Shown piece by piece: positions 45,556 to 57,837 of a stretch of DNA of 64,000 nucleotides. Under the pieces are notes generated by a model that worked only from the letters and a program-made list of their open reading frames with translations, had not been told where the DNA came from and made no database searches. The stretch comes from Escarpia spicata (taxonomy: Eukaryota; Annelida; Polychaeta; Sabellida; Siboglinidae). The DNA is taken from NCBI GenBank assembly GCA_963995525.1, contig OZ023213.1, positions 42,144,276 to 42,208,275 on the forward strand. Reading direction: 5' to 3'. Position 1 is the stretch's first letter. Each line of letters starts with the position of its first letter. Position numbers and translations under genes: made by a program.

Positions 45556-46174
45556 AAAAACAAGGCATTAGCTAAAATCCGTTTTCCATGTGTACACAAA
45601 GTTTAACATTGTATGTAACATTCGAGAACATAAAAAAAATACATTTGTAGCATTAATTCGATTTTAAACCCGTCTGTGTAGCGAATCCCGCGGATTTTTT
45701 TTTTTTATGAGCTAGGCGATCACGTGGTATCTTAACATCACATATGACTCACACTCGCAGCAGGCCGACCCTTTCTATGCATTCAGAGCATGTTTACATG
45801 GATAGTTTTGGGGTCGAAACGAGCATCAGAATGAGTTGTGCAATATTCCGATGTAATACAAACAGTAGTCATCATAGAGGAACAAGCAGTTATCTTATGG
45901 TTCCACATGAATTCAATTTTATTCAAAACAATGAATGCGAATGGGGATACAAGTCGACTAGGTATCGCCGAGCTTGGGCTCGTTTTAAGAATAATTATAT
46001 CGAATGCAACCAACGGGAGATAATGTACACCAATATACATATATAGCAAACATATATCGTATCCAGCTACAGAAAGTAACGTGTATAATCTTATAATATC
46101 ACTAGAATATTGATGTATGAAGGAGGAGTTGTACAATTGATCATAACAACTTAAATCAGTCAGCGAATTTCTGT

Positions 46175-46249
46175 TGGTCCTGCTAGCTCATTTGGTAAAG
46201 GCATTTATTTTGTAATCGGGCGACGCTGGTTCGATCCCGACACCAAACC
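46175..46249 (+). tRNA. tRNA-like sequence, left arm of palindrome (Thr-UGU-like loop)
   Basis: TAGCTCATTTGGTAAAGGC fits an A box, TTTTGTAATC a UGU anticodon loop and GGTTCGATCCC a perfect B box. A T-run (TTTTTTT, 46254-46260) follows, as for Pol III. It is 75 nt long. The acceptor stem pairs poorly and the T stem has a mismatch, so a tRNA-derived relic or element-borne promoter is likelier than a working tRNA. Confidence 0.45.
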
Positions 46250-46699
46250 ATTGATTTTTTTAACACTTTTTTGTTTATGTTTTCACCAAGTAATATAAAC
46301 CAAATAATTGTTATACTATGATGCACTGTGTGTAGATATTTTTGTAGGAATTATTTATTCGCCACAAAAATTAAAATATGGTAATTATATATAACGATGT
46401 TTCTAACTTGTATTTATCCAGACAGATCACCATTTGTTTTCACATATATAATTACAATATATTACCGTACAATATATATATACAGTTAATACATTCTATA
46501 TCCATTACATTATATTTGTTTGGATAAATACAATTTAGAAACATCGTTATATAATTCCCATATTTTAATTTTTGTGGCGAATAAATAATTACTACAAAAA
46601 TTTAACAAATATTTACAAACAGTACACCATAGTATAAAAATGATTTGGTTTATATTACTTGGTGAAAACATAAACCAAAAAAAGTGTTAAAAAATCAAT

Positions 46700-46787
46700 G
46701 GTTTGGTGTCGGGATCGAACCGGCGTCGCCCAATTACAAAAGAAATGCCAAGGAACCAACGCCTTTACCAAATGAGCTAGCAGGACC
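46700..46787 (-). tRNA. tRNA-like sequence, right arm of palindrome
   Basis: The same tRNA-like unit on the opposite strand, with a 13-nt longer anticodon-arm region (GTTGGTTCCTTGG). The B box GGTTCGATCCC is intact and a T-run follows. The insertion would disrupt tRNA folding. Confidence 0.4.
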
Positions 46788-47559
46788 GACAGAAATTCGC
46801 TGACTGATTTAAGTTGTTATGATAAATTGTACAACTCCTCCTTCATACATCGATATTCTAGTGATATTATAAGATTATACACGTTACTTTCTGTAGCTGG
46901 ATATGATATATGTTTGTTATGTATGTTTATTGGTATAGATCATCTCCCGTTGATTGCATCCGATATAATTATTCTAAAATAATCTCAGCTCAGCGAAACC
47001 TAGTTGACTTGTAGGCCCATTCGCATTCATTGTTTTGAATAAAACTGGATTCATGTGGAACCGAAAGATAACTGCTTGTTCCTCTATGATGACTAGTGTT
47101 TGTATTACATCGGAATATCGCATAACTCATTTTGACGTTCGTTTCTATTCGAAAGCTATCCTTGTAAACATGCTCTGAATGCATGGAAAGGGTCGGCCTG
47201 ATGCAACTATGGGTCATATGTGATGTCACATCTCGGCATCCCGAAAAGCGTGCCAAAAATATGCATATTCGAAAATGTCCGGATGCACAGCATAAAATGT
47301 GGAATTTCTAATTCATAGAATTTTTTTGGGGCTTGGTGGACATGGAAATAGATTACAGGATGTAATATAATATGAATTCAAGCCATATATGTTTTTATTC
47401 CCTTGAACAGTTTTTGAAATAACAGAAAAGACAACCTCTGATCCATACTAGACACATACACATACACATGTGACAGATGTTGTTGGAAAAGGGATTAGTT
47501 GTGTGACAGGGTTTACCCAACAAGTTATACATAGAGCTACTGCTGCAATATACAATTTA

Positions 47560-48080
47560 GTTAGCAAATTTAGAATTTTACCTTTGGTGTCCTTAGAATG
47601 ATTCAATCAAATACAGATTTCTTGTGTATAGTGGCACTACCACATGAAATGTCTATGCAAAATTAGAGAAAAAGGGTTATTGAAGAGTTTTTAAAAAAAT
47701 TGGCAAAATGTGAAAATTTTCCAGTTTTTTGGGTCCTTTTGGGGGGCCATTTGGTGCCCTTAGAATGATTCAATCAAATACAGATGTATTGTGTACAGTG
47801 ACACTACCACATGAAATGTATACGCAAAATTAGAGAAAAATTACTGAAAAGTTTTTGAAAAAATAGGCAAAATGTGAAAAGTTACCAGTTTTTTGGGCCC
47901 TGGGAGGCCTTACGGGGCCCTTAGAACGATTCAATCATAACAGATTTCTCGTGCATAGTGGCAGTACCCTAAGATATGTATATGCAAAATTAGAGAAAAA
48001 GTTACTGAACGGTTTCTGAGATACTGCAGTTAACGGCTGATGGCAATAGTTCATTGGACCTTCGGCCCAAAGAACTAAAA
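47560..48080 (+). repeat. Dispersed repeat R1, copy
   Basis: Three successive GATTCAATCAAATACAGATT modules, then GTTTCTGAGATACTGCAG and TTGGACCTTCGGCCCAAAGA. It closely resembles 10895-11400 in module count. Confidence 0.8.
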
Positions 48081-48195
48081 ATCACATTTTATCAGATTTT
48101 GACATTAAAATAAATTTTGAGTTGTTGGCATTTCCATTAAAAAAAATGTATTAAACTTGCTGTTCATGTGAGTTGTCCAGCTGAAATAAATTTAT

Positions 48196-48470
48196 TTATG
48201 TCATAAAATATGTCTTTTGTGTGATGCCTATTGTTTCTAAGTCTTTGTTTATGACAAATTTAAGATACCATTTCATGCTGTCATTCCATATCAGCTTTGG
48301 CATTACTCCTCCTCGTTTGCCACCCTCTTCTGCTTTCCTTGCTCTTTTTGACAGTCTGTCTTCACTCATTCTTTGCCCGAGTCCTGCCCATCTCATTCTG
48401 TTTCCGACTACTTTCATCTTTAGGTGTTTTTTCATGCCAATCTTTCTCTCAGTTCCTTAAACTTACTTTT
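48196..48470 (-). mobile_element. LINE C-terminal fragment
   Basis: Minus strand encodes GNRMRWAGLGQRMSEDRLSK and RKAEEGGKRGGVMPKLIWND, the R-x-RW-x-GH-x-x-RM...R-x-P-K...GKR-x-x-GRP tail of LINE ORF2, with GH changed to GL. Isolated and truncated. Confidence 0.65.
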
Positions 48471-48682
48471 ATCTTCTATAGGGCGTCCTATGTAATAATT
48501 GATATTTTGTATTTGATTCAATCTAGTTAACTGGAAGCCAGTGCAATTGTTTATGTATGTGTAGTGATGATGTAAGGTGTCCCGAGTGTAAGATAATTTT
48601 GTACACATTGGAGTTTGGCATGGAAAGTACAGGTTTTACAAAACTTCCCATGAGAGAGAAAACAAACAGAGATGACCTGTAC

Positions 48683-48969
48683 CTGTCGTTTGTCGTAACT
48701 CTTGCTGGCGAGACACCCAAGCAGCAACTGGAAGAGTGTTGGCAGAATCTCACGTAGCGTCTTCGGCGTGTGTGCAACAACCACTTTCCACACATGCAGC
48801 GCTGCCTGGCGGACATTCAGCGCGGTGTCGGAGCGACCCATGTAGAGGCCTGCAAGCACGCGATTACGTCGCTCACTGCCAAGGACTCTAAGTATGGCCT
48901 GCTGGGATAGCTCTGTGCCAAAGTTGTCGTCCTCACTCAGTGTTTGTGTCGACATCTTCCCAGTAACAC
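48683..48969 (-). CDS. GCN1: GCN1 exon 5 of window (longest)
   Basis: Encodes GVTGKMSTQTLSEDDNFGTE, then GSERRNRVLAGLYMGRSDTA, VRQAALHVWKVVV, TPKTLREILPTLFQLLL and ends DKRQ. The motifs SEDDNFGT, RRNRVLAGLYMGRSD and TLREILPTLF are diagnostic of GCN1. Acceptor GCTGTAG precedes 48969; donor GTACAGGTC follows 48683. Length is 287 bp, phase 1 in, phase 0 out. Confidence 0.96.
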
Positions 48970-49059
48970 CTACAGCATAATAATTTATCAAGCTCAAGTC
49001 AGTAAATAAAAGGTCTATAATCCAACCAGCATCTTTACTGATGGACTGTAAATTAGTCA

Positions 49060-49960
49060 AGTTGAAAACACAAAGTTCTTAGGAATTATAATAGATTCTA
49101 ATCGGTCATGGTCTTTTCATATACAATACATAAAATGTCAATTAGCCAAAGTTGTTGGAATTATAAGTAAAGCTAGAAAAACGCTGAGTAGATCATCCCC
49201 TGTGAAATTATACTATGCGTTTTTGTATCCGTATCTAACTTGTTGAATTGACGTGTGGGGAGGAGCAGGTAACACATATCTTAGTTCTCTAATCAAATTA
49301 CAAAAGTATGCAATTCGTCTAATTATGTCAGCTCCGTACTGAGTGCACACAGACCAACTCTTCGTGATGCTGTTGATTTTATCAATAAGAAAAATCTATG
49401 AATACATAGTTGTGCTGTATATGTATAACATTTTCAAGAATATGTTTCCAACGGTTATGACAACGATGTTCCTTAGAAATGACGAATTCCACAACTACAG
49501 GACATGCCATGCCGAGCTACTGTATGTACCGATTTCAAATAGCAATGTATTGTATAAAACCATTAGACATCGAAGTGTTAAATTATGAAACTATATGACA
49601 ACAACAGTGAATTCTACTCATGCATTTATAACATTTAAATGTAAACTCAAAAGTTTTTTATTAGTAAATAATATTAGTGACTTATATAATTAACATCCAT
49701 TGTTACAATTGTAATGTGTGTATTCGTGAAACAATGATTGCTGTGATTTGTTTTTCTGTTTTTTCTCTTCAATTGTACTATTTGTTTTCTTTTTATTAAA
49801 CTATTCTACTTGCACTATGGAATTACTTATGTATAAACTGTATTGAGAGGGAACATCAGCCACTCATGGCTTAGCACCCTCATTATAGAAACTATTACAA
49901 TATATGTATAATATGTACCATCTGACGCATTGTATCATAGTTTTCTATAATAAAACAATC
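49060..49960 (+). mobile_element. LINE C-terminal fragment with 3' tail
   Basis: Plus frame: FLGIIIDSNRSWSFHIQYIK, GIISKARKTLSRSSPVKLYY, a stop near 49246, then LSSLIKLQKYAIRLIMSAPY, and MYNIFKNMFPTVMTTMFLRN with NYRTCHAELLYVP. This is the post-RT domain of a Jockey/RTE-X-like LINE. It ends in a CAATCATCATCAAAT-type tail. Stops make it dead. Confidence 0.75.
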
Positions 49961-51121
49961 ATCATCAAATGTCCACGTTCACAGTGCATACTCCAGAGTC
50001 CATCAGTGGTTATATATTATTAATTTTGGTGTCAACCATGGCTTTCTCGCTTGATGAGAACTGCCATGAAAATCACAGGCTTCACATCCATGATCTCCCT
50101 TCAGGAGATTTTTTAGCAGACATTAAGACAGTCGATCAAGATCATTTGTGATACATGTTTTACTTGATGAATTTCAATTCCTGCCATCTGGCCACCCTCC
50201 TCAATGCATGCTTAACAGGTATAAACACTCCTTCGTGCCATTGACCATCAAACAGTTTAACTCATCATGATGCCTGCTGCTGCAGTGTCATTGCTAATAT
50301 TGAATGTGCATCATAACAGGACATACTGGTATTCTGAAATGTTTTGCATAATAGCAGGGCAGTTCCACTGTGTCAAATGTACATTTCAGACACTTTAGTC
50401 ATGCATTGAATCTTGGGATAGAAAGCGCCACAACGTTTCATATCATAAGAACCAACTATGACACAATTATCATACATGACTTGTTGCCAAAAGGTGCACA
50501 AAACAAGGGTGATGTACTTTGAATACAAATAAAAAAACCGAAACACTCAAATGGCTTGTTGTGTGTGTTGATAATAAGTTACACAGTAGAAATAACATGA
50601 TTAACAAATACGGTGAAGTTTTGTGTGTGTTTGTGTTCAATATTGATGTGAGCAACAAATTTCGGTACAAGTCAACCCAGCTGACTTCTGTGCTTTGTCT
50701 CCCAAAATCGGTACACATAATTCCGATCAAACTCACTTTATTTCACAACAAAAACATCATTTTTTGCACTGCACAAAACGAAACATATCACAAATTCTTT
50801 TCATTTTATTTTGGGCTTGCAAAAATCACGGGAGTTGAACATAATTTGTGATGTAAACATCAACAGAAAAATTTGACAGCCTCTACAGGGCAACACAGTT
50901 CCGGAACAACCGAAAACGTACTGATATGTTGGCGAGATGACATCAGTAACTAGCCAGCAATACTCAATTTCATCGTTCAAAAGCTGCATAGTTTTTGAAA
51001 TCCTGTTGATAGTTCGCTCAAATTGTTGTAAGAAAAGATGTCACGACACCTTATCGACTAAATCATCAAATTAGATAGAAATTATTATTTTCGAATTTCT
51101 ACCACTTCTGGTTTATCACGA

Positions 51122-51779
51122 CACTTCCCGGTCGAATCAGTTGGCATGGGGAATTTCGTGTTTCGCGGTTTGTGGCATCAAAAGATATGTAGTAATCTTT
51201 TATTTTCAATGATATTCGACCCTGTAATGATGTTCGACTCTTAGTTTGTTCAGTTTCAGGGATTCAATTGCCAATTTAAGAAGTTTTACGTGAATTTTTT
51301 TGCGAAGGATAGAATTAGAGTTGGAAACATGCATTTATGCAAGCACCAACACAAGTCATGAATAGTGATGAAATAAGGCCAAATGAATGACGTTTATTAA
51401 AGAGATTAAGTTAAAGAGAGAGAAATGTGTGCTCTACATCTCAAGGCCAGGCCTGTGACTGAGCCCATACTAGTCTCCTGTACATCTGGATGACAAAGCC
51501 CACATTTCGGCATATACAACATTAGCAGTATTGTTATAGATATATAAAACAACAACATTACTACTGTAATCATAGCAGACCTTATGCACTGTACCGTACT
51601 AACCAAGCACACCAATCATTCACACTAACTGTAATCCCAACTACCTGCTGAAGAGTTACACTATATCAAGATTTAGCCTAAACCTATAAGTGGGGCCATT
51701 ACGCCACCGGTCACCGAAACATGTGACCACTTTCCGGTCGAATCAGTCTGCATGGGGAATTTCGTGTTTCGCGGTTTTG
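51122..51779 (-). repeat. R3 repeat with flanking duplicated segment
   Basis: R3 (51335-51700, minus) lies between two direct copies of a roughly 52-bp segment, TTCCGGTCGAATCAGT-x-x-GCATGG then GGAATTTCGTGTTTCGCGGT (51124-51178, 51727-51779). 49961-51121 has no other recognised feature. Confidence 0.75.
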
Positions 51780-52825
51780 ATCTTCTGGGTGAGGCTACAA
51801 AACATCCACTTTGTTTTCTAAAATGTTGTTTTCAAAATAAATGTTAGACCTCACCACAGAAACCTGCCCTTTCATACTTCACAACCACCCAGTCAGCTAC
51901 ACTGATGTTGATTTCCTGAAGTACTTCTGTGAGTATGCCCTGAATTTTGGAAGTAATGGTAGCCAAAGAGATCAGCCAAATTTGTATTTTCCTTAACTCA
52001 GGACTGTGAATCTGAGGTTTCGGCAACCAGCTAAGGTGCTTGTATCCCTTGATTTTAGTTTATTTAATGTAAATGGCAAGTAGTGGCTGCCAGTAATGCT
52101 TTGTTACGGTGTGCTTCCAAAATTCTTTCTCTTGGATAGTATCTTGGGGAAAAAATTGACATACCCGGTAACTTACTCCCGCATACTCTCCTAGCACAAT
52201 CACATCAACATGGCCACCATTGTAGCTGCTGAATGTAACAATACCCAATTTGACCGTAGTGTCAGTGTACTCACTTGACCATTTCACCAGTTCTGTGTAC
52301 AATACCCTTACCATTTGATGTTGTTAATGAATTCCTGCCCAATGTCATATCATATTGTTCTTCCCATAGGTGGAGCTTTGTGAATAAGAATCTTGGTTTG
52401 TATTGAAAATGTGCTCTGTTTGAGACTACCAAGACGATCTTGACTCATGATTATCGATATTTCTACAGTATGTCTTCCAATCCAGGAAAAGCATATCCAT
52501 AAATGCATATACTAAACTTGGTGTACTGTAATTCATCCAAGACAATGGCAGTTCTTAGTGATTCCACCCAATTTGACAATCTGTATATATGGCAAAATGA
52601 AGATGACCGCTGTCCACCAGATGACAGGAAAATATGTTAGTGGCAAAAGGCTAATTATATTAAAAAGCTATACATAGTTTTTTGCTTCTACAAACTAATT
52701 TACCTAGATTGTACTAATTTTCGTAATGTTCAGTTCAATATTCATTTGTTGTGTCCCTGTTGAAAATGGGCGATGTCAGTGTAATTAGTTATATGTTTAC
52801 AATGTTGTGCAAATCCCACTAGATG
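51780..52825. other. Unassigned intron sequence
   Basis: No exon or element boundary seen. Two modest minus-strand frames (51844-52026, 52060-52314) look unlike known families. Confidence 0.4.
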
Positions 52826-52833
52826 GATTAATA

Positions 52834-53960
52834 CAGGCCTGCCAACCCTGACATGTGAGCATCGCCATAAACACCCTTGAGATTTTACGAAAAACCATGA
52901 GAATTATACCATGACAAAAATGTAGCGATTTAGTATATATATAATTATATATATAATATATTACACATTTACATAATTATACTCTGTAGATGTATATACA
53001 CAGAAAACAACACAAGACTCCTCGTCACCCAGTTTATTCAGATAGATGCTCTAACTTATTCTCATAGGCAGCTCACTTTGCCAGCTGATGCATCTCTCGC
53101 GTCACCTCCAGGTCATAGCAACAACAGTCAATGTTCATCTTGGTGTGCATGTATGCAGTAAGTGTATCTGGCAGTAGTAGCGACTTGCGCGAGTCGATGT
53201 GGATCTTTCTTAAATGGTCAGCAATGTTCGCCGGCAGGTTATGCTTGGCAACAAAAAGCTCACCTCGGCAGACATGACCGCGTCGGGAACATCGACCGTC
53301 TGTCGCTTGAAGAAGCTCGTCATCGGCACATGTTTAAGTGGACATTGTGTGCATCTGATGTGTAGCATCGTCTTCATGTGCTCCTTCACGTTAAACACAC
53401 CCGATGCCGCCTATCTTGATGTCATGCTTGCAATGTATGCACCAAGTGTACTGGTCGCCCTGCTTGGATCGAGCAATAACTCCTTGGCACGTCTGTTCCC
53501 ATTCTTTGCGATACGTCGCAGCATAATGCTCGTCTTGCACTTTGGCTCACCATTCTCTTTGAAAACGTGGTTTGAAATGTAAGGGAAGCAGTATTTTCCC
53601 GCTCATGTGCACATTACCACGCGTGCGCAGATGATTTATAATGATTGCTTCTAGCGATCATCCTATGTACTAATATTTCGCTTGTTTACCCAGTTCAGTG
53701 ACGACGTGGCAAGATGGCGGCCGTAAACACATACGAGACTCTGATGTTTGGATAGGTCATGTCCGTTCCATGCAGTTATTATATAGTTCAATGAAGCGTG
53801 CGCTGGGCCGCTCAATAAGGCATTCTAAACAAACTTCATATGTAAAAACATAATTAAAGTATTAAAAAATTGCATCCGTGAGAAAACTCAAACCGTGAGC
53901 CTGTCAAATCTTTAAAAACCTGTGAGACTCATGGCTAACCTGTGAGGCTTGGCAGGTCTG
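52834..53960 (-). mobile_element. hAT transposon, internally deleted
   Basis: TIRs CAGGCCTGCCAACCCT (52834) and, inverted, CAGACCTGCCAAGCCTC (53960) are hAT-like. An 8-bp target duplication GATTAATA flanks both ends (52826-52833, 53961-53968), the hAT length. Minus-strand frames keep only an N-terminal remnant: YTWCIHCKHDIKIGGIG with VKEHMKTMLHI (a BED-like zinc finger), DAVMSAEV, and KHNLPANIADHLRKI, the hAT phrase before the catalytic core. Frameshifts separate these pieces and the rest of the transposase is gone. Confidence 0.93.
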
Positions 53961-54027
53961 GATTAATAATTGCTATGATAAGGATCATTTGTGTTAACAC
54001 CATACAGAAATTGGATAATTTTTATAA

Positions 54028-54945
54028 GTGTTTAAAAATTGGACCCAACCAAACATGGTCAGCTCAGCTCATCAGTTGTTGGTGATATCAAGCAGGGTTT
54101 TTGTTAAGTGTGCTGCTACAAGATACGATGAAGTGAATATTCATGGACATAGAATAAGAGATCTACGATACGCAGACGATACCACACTCCTGTCCACTAC
54201 AACAATCAGCCTAAGAAACCTAATCATGTCTGTAAAAGAACACGGTGAGAAAAAGGGCTTGTTACTTAATGTGAAGAAAACCGATCATGGACACTGACAG
54301 ATGCATTGAAAAAACAGAAATTGCACTCAACGGGGAGCAAGTTGAAAATGTGAACCACTACGAATACCTTGGAGCAAGACTACAAGGATACGGCAAGACA
54401 TCAACAGAGATCAGAAGAAGAATAGCCATTGCAACGCAGAAACTAAATAATCCGAAAAATGTATGGAAAGGCGCATACCAACAAAGATAATTTTTTTTAA
54501 ACTTGAGTTATCCCAACAGCTCTATACTCAAGGGAGCAAAACGTGGACACTGAACAAAGAAGACATGAGAAGAATACAAGCGTTTGAGATGAAATGTTAC
54601 AGAAAAGTCCTAAGAGTGCCATGGATAACAAAAACAACCAACGCAGAGATCTTTAAAAAATTAGATGTAAAGAATTGCCAACAAGTGAATAAACTAAACG
54701 GACTAAAATTGAGTTATTTTGGCCACACCAAGACTTAATTCCATAGAGAAAACAATCCTAGTAGGCAAAATGGAGGGAAAGAGAGGAAGGGGATGAACAA
54801 GGAAAGGATGGGACCAGGACATCAGCGATTGGAAAATGACATCGTGAGAGCAGGGAGACGAACGGCAGACAGAGCAGCGAATGGTGGGATCATCCGGGCA
54901 GCTACGTCTCGCTGAGATATGCTGAACTGAAGAAGTGTTGTTACC
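54028..54945 (+). mobile_element. LINE 3' part, same family as 3456-6180
   Basis: Encodes IRDLRYADDTTLLSTT (catalytic YADD), NHYEYLGARLQGYGKTSTEI, SKTWTLNKEDMRRIQAFEMK, TNAEIFKKLDVKNCQQVNKL and GLKLSYFGHTK in three frames (54028, 54287, 54463 starts), then a basic tail. It ends with GAGATATGCTGAACTGAAGA, as in the minus copy at 3460-3490. Dead by frameshift. Its DNA at about 54590 is the empty site for the 3805-4758 element. Confidence 0.88.
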
Positions 54946-55085
54946 ATGACCCTATAGCAGAGACCACATAACATGCCTTGCTCAAGTGCCAGTGCGTCGC
55001 GGAGTTCCAGACCAGTACGGATACAACAGGACTGTAATATAATGTAACACTATTAAATCATATACAATATGGTGTCGACGTAGGG

Positions 55086-55122
55086 GGTGTCGGACGTACA
55101 TAAAAAATGTACGCCCGACACC
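55086..55122. repeat. Hairpin, 16-bp stem, 5-nt loop
   Basis: GGTGTCGGACGTACAT and ATGTACGCCCGACACC pair at 15 of 16 positions (the sixteenth could be G-U in RNA on one strand), around AAAAA. Confidence 0.8.
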
Positions 55123-55454
55123 GCAATTGCCGGTTCCTTATTACATAATAAAAAACAAATTCATTTTGTTTACTGAAACACATCAAATTAACATTGTATC
55201 TTAGTTTGTATAATCTTGCAACCATCCAATAGCAGTAGAGATTTTAAAATGTCACTTGTTGTGTCAGACGTATGTGAGTAAATACCTGTTACTATTTTAA
55301 TTAAAACTCAGTTCAAATTACAGTAAAAAAAATTATATCTTGCAAATTAGTTAAATATATATAAAAAAGCACACTATATAAAAATGGATAATCCTACTTT
55401 TAAATTTATGGTAGATATAATAAATGTTAAGTTTGAATTTTTCGTAAATGGTTC

Positions 55455-57635
55455 GTGGGGTGGTCACAGGTTGAGGTGACCGGTGGCATAATCGACCCCA
55501 CTTTTAAGGTTTAGCCTCAGTTATGTATAGTGTAATGCGTCAGCGGGTAGTGTTGGTTTTAGATTTGGTGTGGTTGACTGGTGTGCTTGGCTAGTATTAT
55601 ACTGTGCAGTAGGTCTATGGTGATTTTAGCAGTAATGACATTGTTTGATATTTGATATCATGTATACCAATACTGCTTGTTTTATGTGCCGAAATGTGGG
55701 CTCTGTCAACCTGAGGTACAGGAGACTAGTATGGGCTCAGTCACAGGCCTGGCCTTGGGATGTCGAGCCCACATTTCTCTCTTATCACGTTAATAAATAA
55801 ACGTAATTCATTTGGCCTTTTTTCATCACTATATTGGACTCTGTGTTGTTGCTTGCATAAATGAGAGTATGCTGCACCGGCACGATGCGGCATACATGTT
55901 TTTATGCGGGCAGCAATGCAGACAAGTGATGATTGGCCCAATGGATTATTATAATTATATGCTAATTCAGCTTAGCCGGGGGCGCAAAGGACCAATCAGC
56001 GCATAGTAGTAGCGCGTAGTTGTAACGCGCGCTGGGAGAAGTCGGCCACTTTCGTTCGAGAGAGCAGACTATTCGGTTGAGAGTCTTGCGTCCCTCCCAT
56101 CCCGCCCACTTCTGTAGAGTTTAGCCTTAATAACACATGTGCATCATTAGTGGAAGAGGGGTCATCAGCATATCTCAATGCTTTCCCCATTTTCTTAGTT
56201 CAGGTGGACAATGTGTTCACGGGGTTTTGATGCGGAGACAGCTCGCTTCTTTTCCACTGATGATTTTAGAAATGTAGGACAGGCATAATCGACCCCACTT
56301 TTAAGGTTTAGCCTCAGTTATGTATAGTGTAATGCGTCAGCGGGTAGTGTTGGTTTTAGATTTGGTGTGGTTGACTGGTGTGCTTGGCTAGTATTATACT
56401 GTGCAGTAGGTCTATGGTGATTTTAGCAGTAATGACATTGTTTGATATTTGATATCATGTATACCAATACTGCTTGTTTTATGTTTTAAGGTTTAGCCTC
56501 AGTTATGTATAGTGTAATGCGTCAGCGGGTAGTGTTGGTTTTAGATTTGGTGTGGTTGACTGGTGTGCTTGGCTAGTATTATACTGTGCAGTATGTCTGG
56601 TGATTTTAGCAGTAATGACATTGTTTGATATATGATATCATGTATACCAATACTGCTTGTTTTATGTGCCGAAATGTGGGCTCTGTCAACCTGAGGTACA
56701 GGAGACTAGTATGGGCTCAGTCACAGGCCTGGCCTTGGGATGTCGAGCCCACATTTCTCTCTTATCACGTTAATAAATAAACGTAATTCATTTGGCCTTT
56801 TTTCATCACTATATTGGACTCTGTGTTGTTGCTTGCATAAATGGGAATATGCGGCCACGGCACTGTGCTGCATATGTATTTTTGTGCTGGCAACAATGCA
56901 GGACGAGTGCTGATTGGCCTAATGTCTCCTAAGGCCTGATGCTAATTACCCCCCTTTGTCTTTGGTGCTCTTTTGGCACAAGGAACCAATCACCGCGCGA
57001 TAATGGCGCTCGGTGGCAGATTGCAATGAGCTCTTCGTTTTGTGAAAGCAGACAGAGTGGTCACATCAAAAATGTTAGCCCTCCCTTCCCTCCCAATTTT
57101 TATAGCATTAGGGACATAACATGTACATCGTTGGTGGAAGAGGGGTTGATAGCAGATCTCAACGCTTTCCCCATTTTTTTAGTGAAGGTGGACAATGTGT
57201 TCACAGGGTTTTGATGCCGAGACATCTCGCTTCTCTTCCACTGGTGATTTTAGTAAGTTGGGCATAATGGCCCCACTTATAGGTTTAGGCTAAATCTTGA
57301 TATAGTGTAACTCTTCAGCAGGTAGTTGGGATTATAGTTAGTGTGAATGAATGGTGTGCTTGGTTAGTACGGTACAGTGCATAAGGTCTACTGTGATTAC
57401 AGTAGTAATGCTGTTGTTTTATATAGCTATAACAATACTGCTAATGTTTTATCTGCCGAAATGTGGGATCTGTCATCCAGAGGTACAGGAGACTAGTATG
57501 GGCTCAGTCACAGGCCTGGCCTTGGGATGTAGAGCCCACATTTCTCTCTCTTTAACTTAATCTCTTTAATAAACGTCATTCATTTGGCCTTATTTCATCA
57601 CTATTCATGACTTGTGTTGGTGCTTGCATAAAATA
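55455..57635 (+). repeat. R3 tandem array, about 0.8-kb units
   Basis: Unit 1 is 55482-56282, followed by a truncated 0.2-kb piece (56283-56483), unit 2 (56484-57263) and a partial unit (57264-57635). Each unit has a first part with GAGACTAGTATGGGCTCAGT, an AATAAA next to CATTTGGCC, and a second part with a CCAATCA motif, TTGGTGGAAGAGGGGT-like and GTGGACAATGTGTTCAC stretches. The organisation resembles tandem terminal repeats of a retroelement or a young satellite. No coding capacity. Confidence 0.85.
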
Positions 57636-57837
57636 TTCTTATTATCGGCATGTAATTAGTTGCATTATAAGTGATTACATAATATCTATTGAACAAGGAT
57701 TACTGTAATATCTAAAACTGTGGAATATTACCTTTCAAATGATACCACTCTTGCCCAATTTGAACCAGTTTAAAAAAATGACATGTTCGTTTACCTGAAC
57801 GCGGAACTGCCCAGCATAACAAGTGATGTGCATGCAA

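Larger units (their letters stand above)
45733..47227. mobile_element. 1.5-kb palindrome (fold-back element)
   Basis: The left arm 45733-46424 and the right arm 46518-47227 are inverted copies (about 85-90% by eye), with a 93-bp AT-rich spacer. Paired landmarks: CATCACATATGACTCA / TGGGTCATATGTGATG, GCATTCAGAGCATGTTTACA / TGTAAACATGCTCTGAATGC, and TAACGATGTTTCTAA / TTAGAAACATCGTTA. Each arm holds a tRNA-like sequence and a fragmentary ORF (45744-46046, 46990-47256) with no known domain. Confidence 0.9.

Noticed and set aside
50519..50851. 110-codon ORF
   Set aside because: AT-rich open frame with no recognisable motif and an equally long overlapping frame on the other strand.
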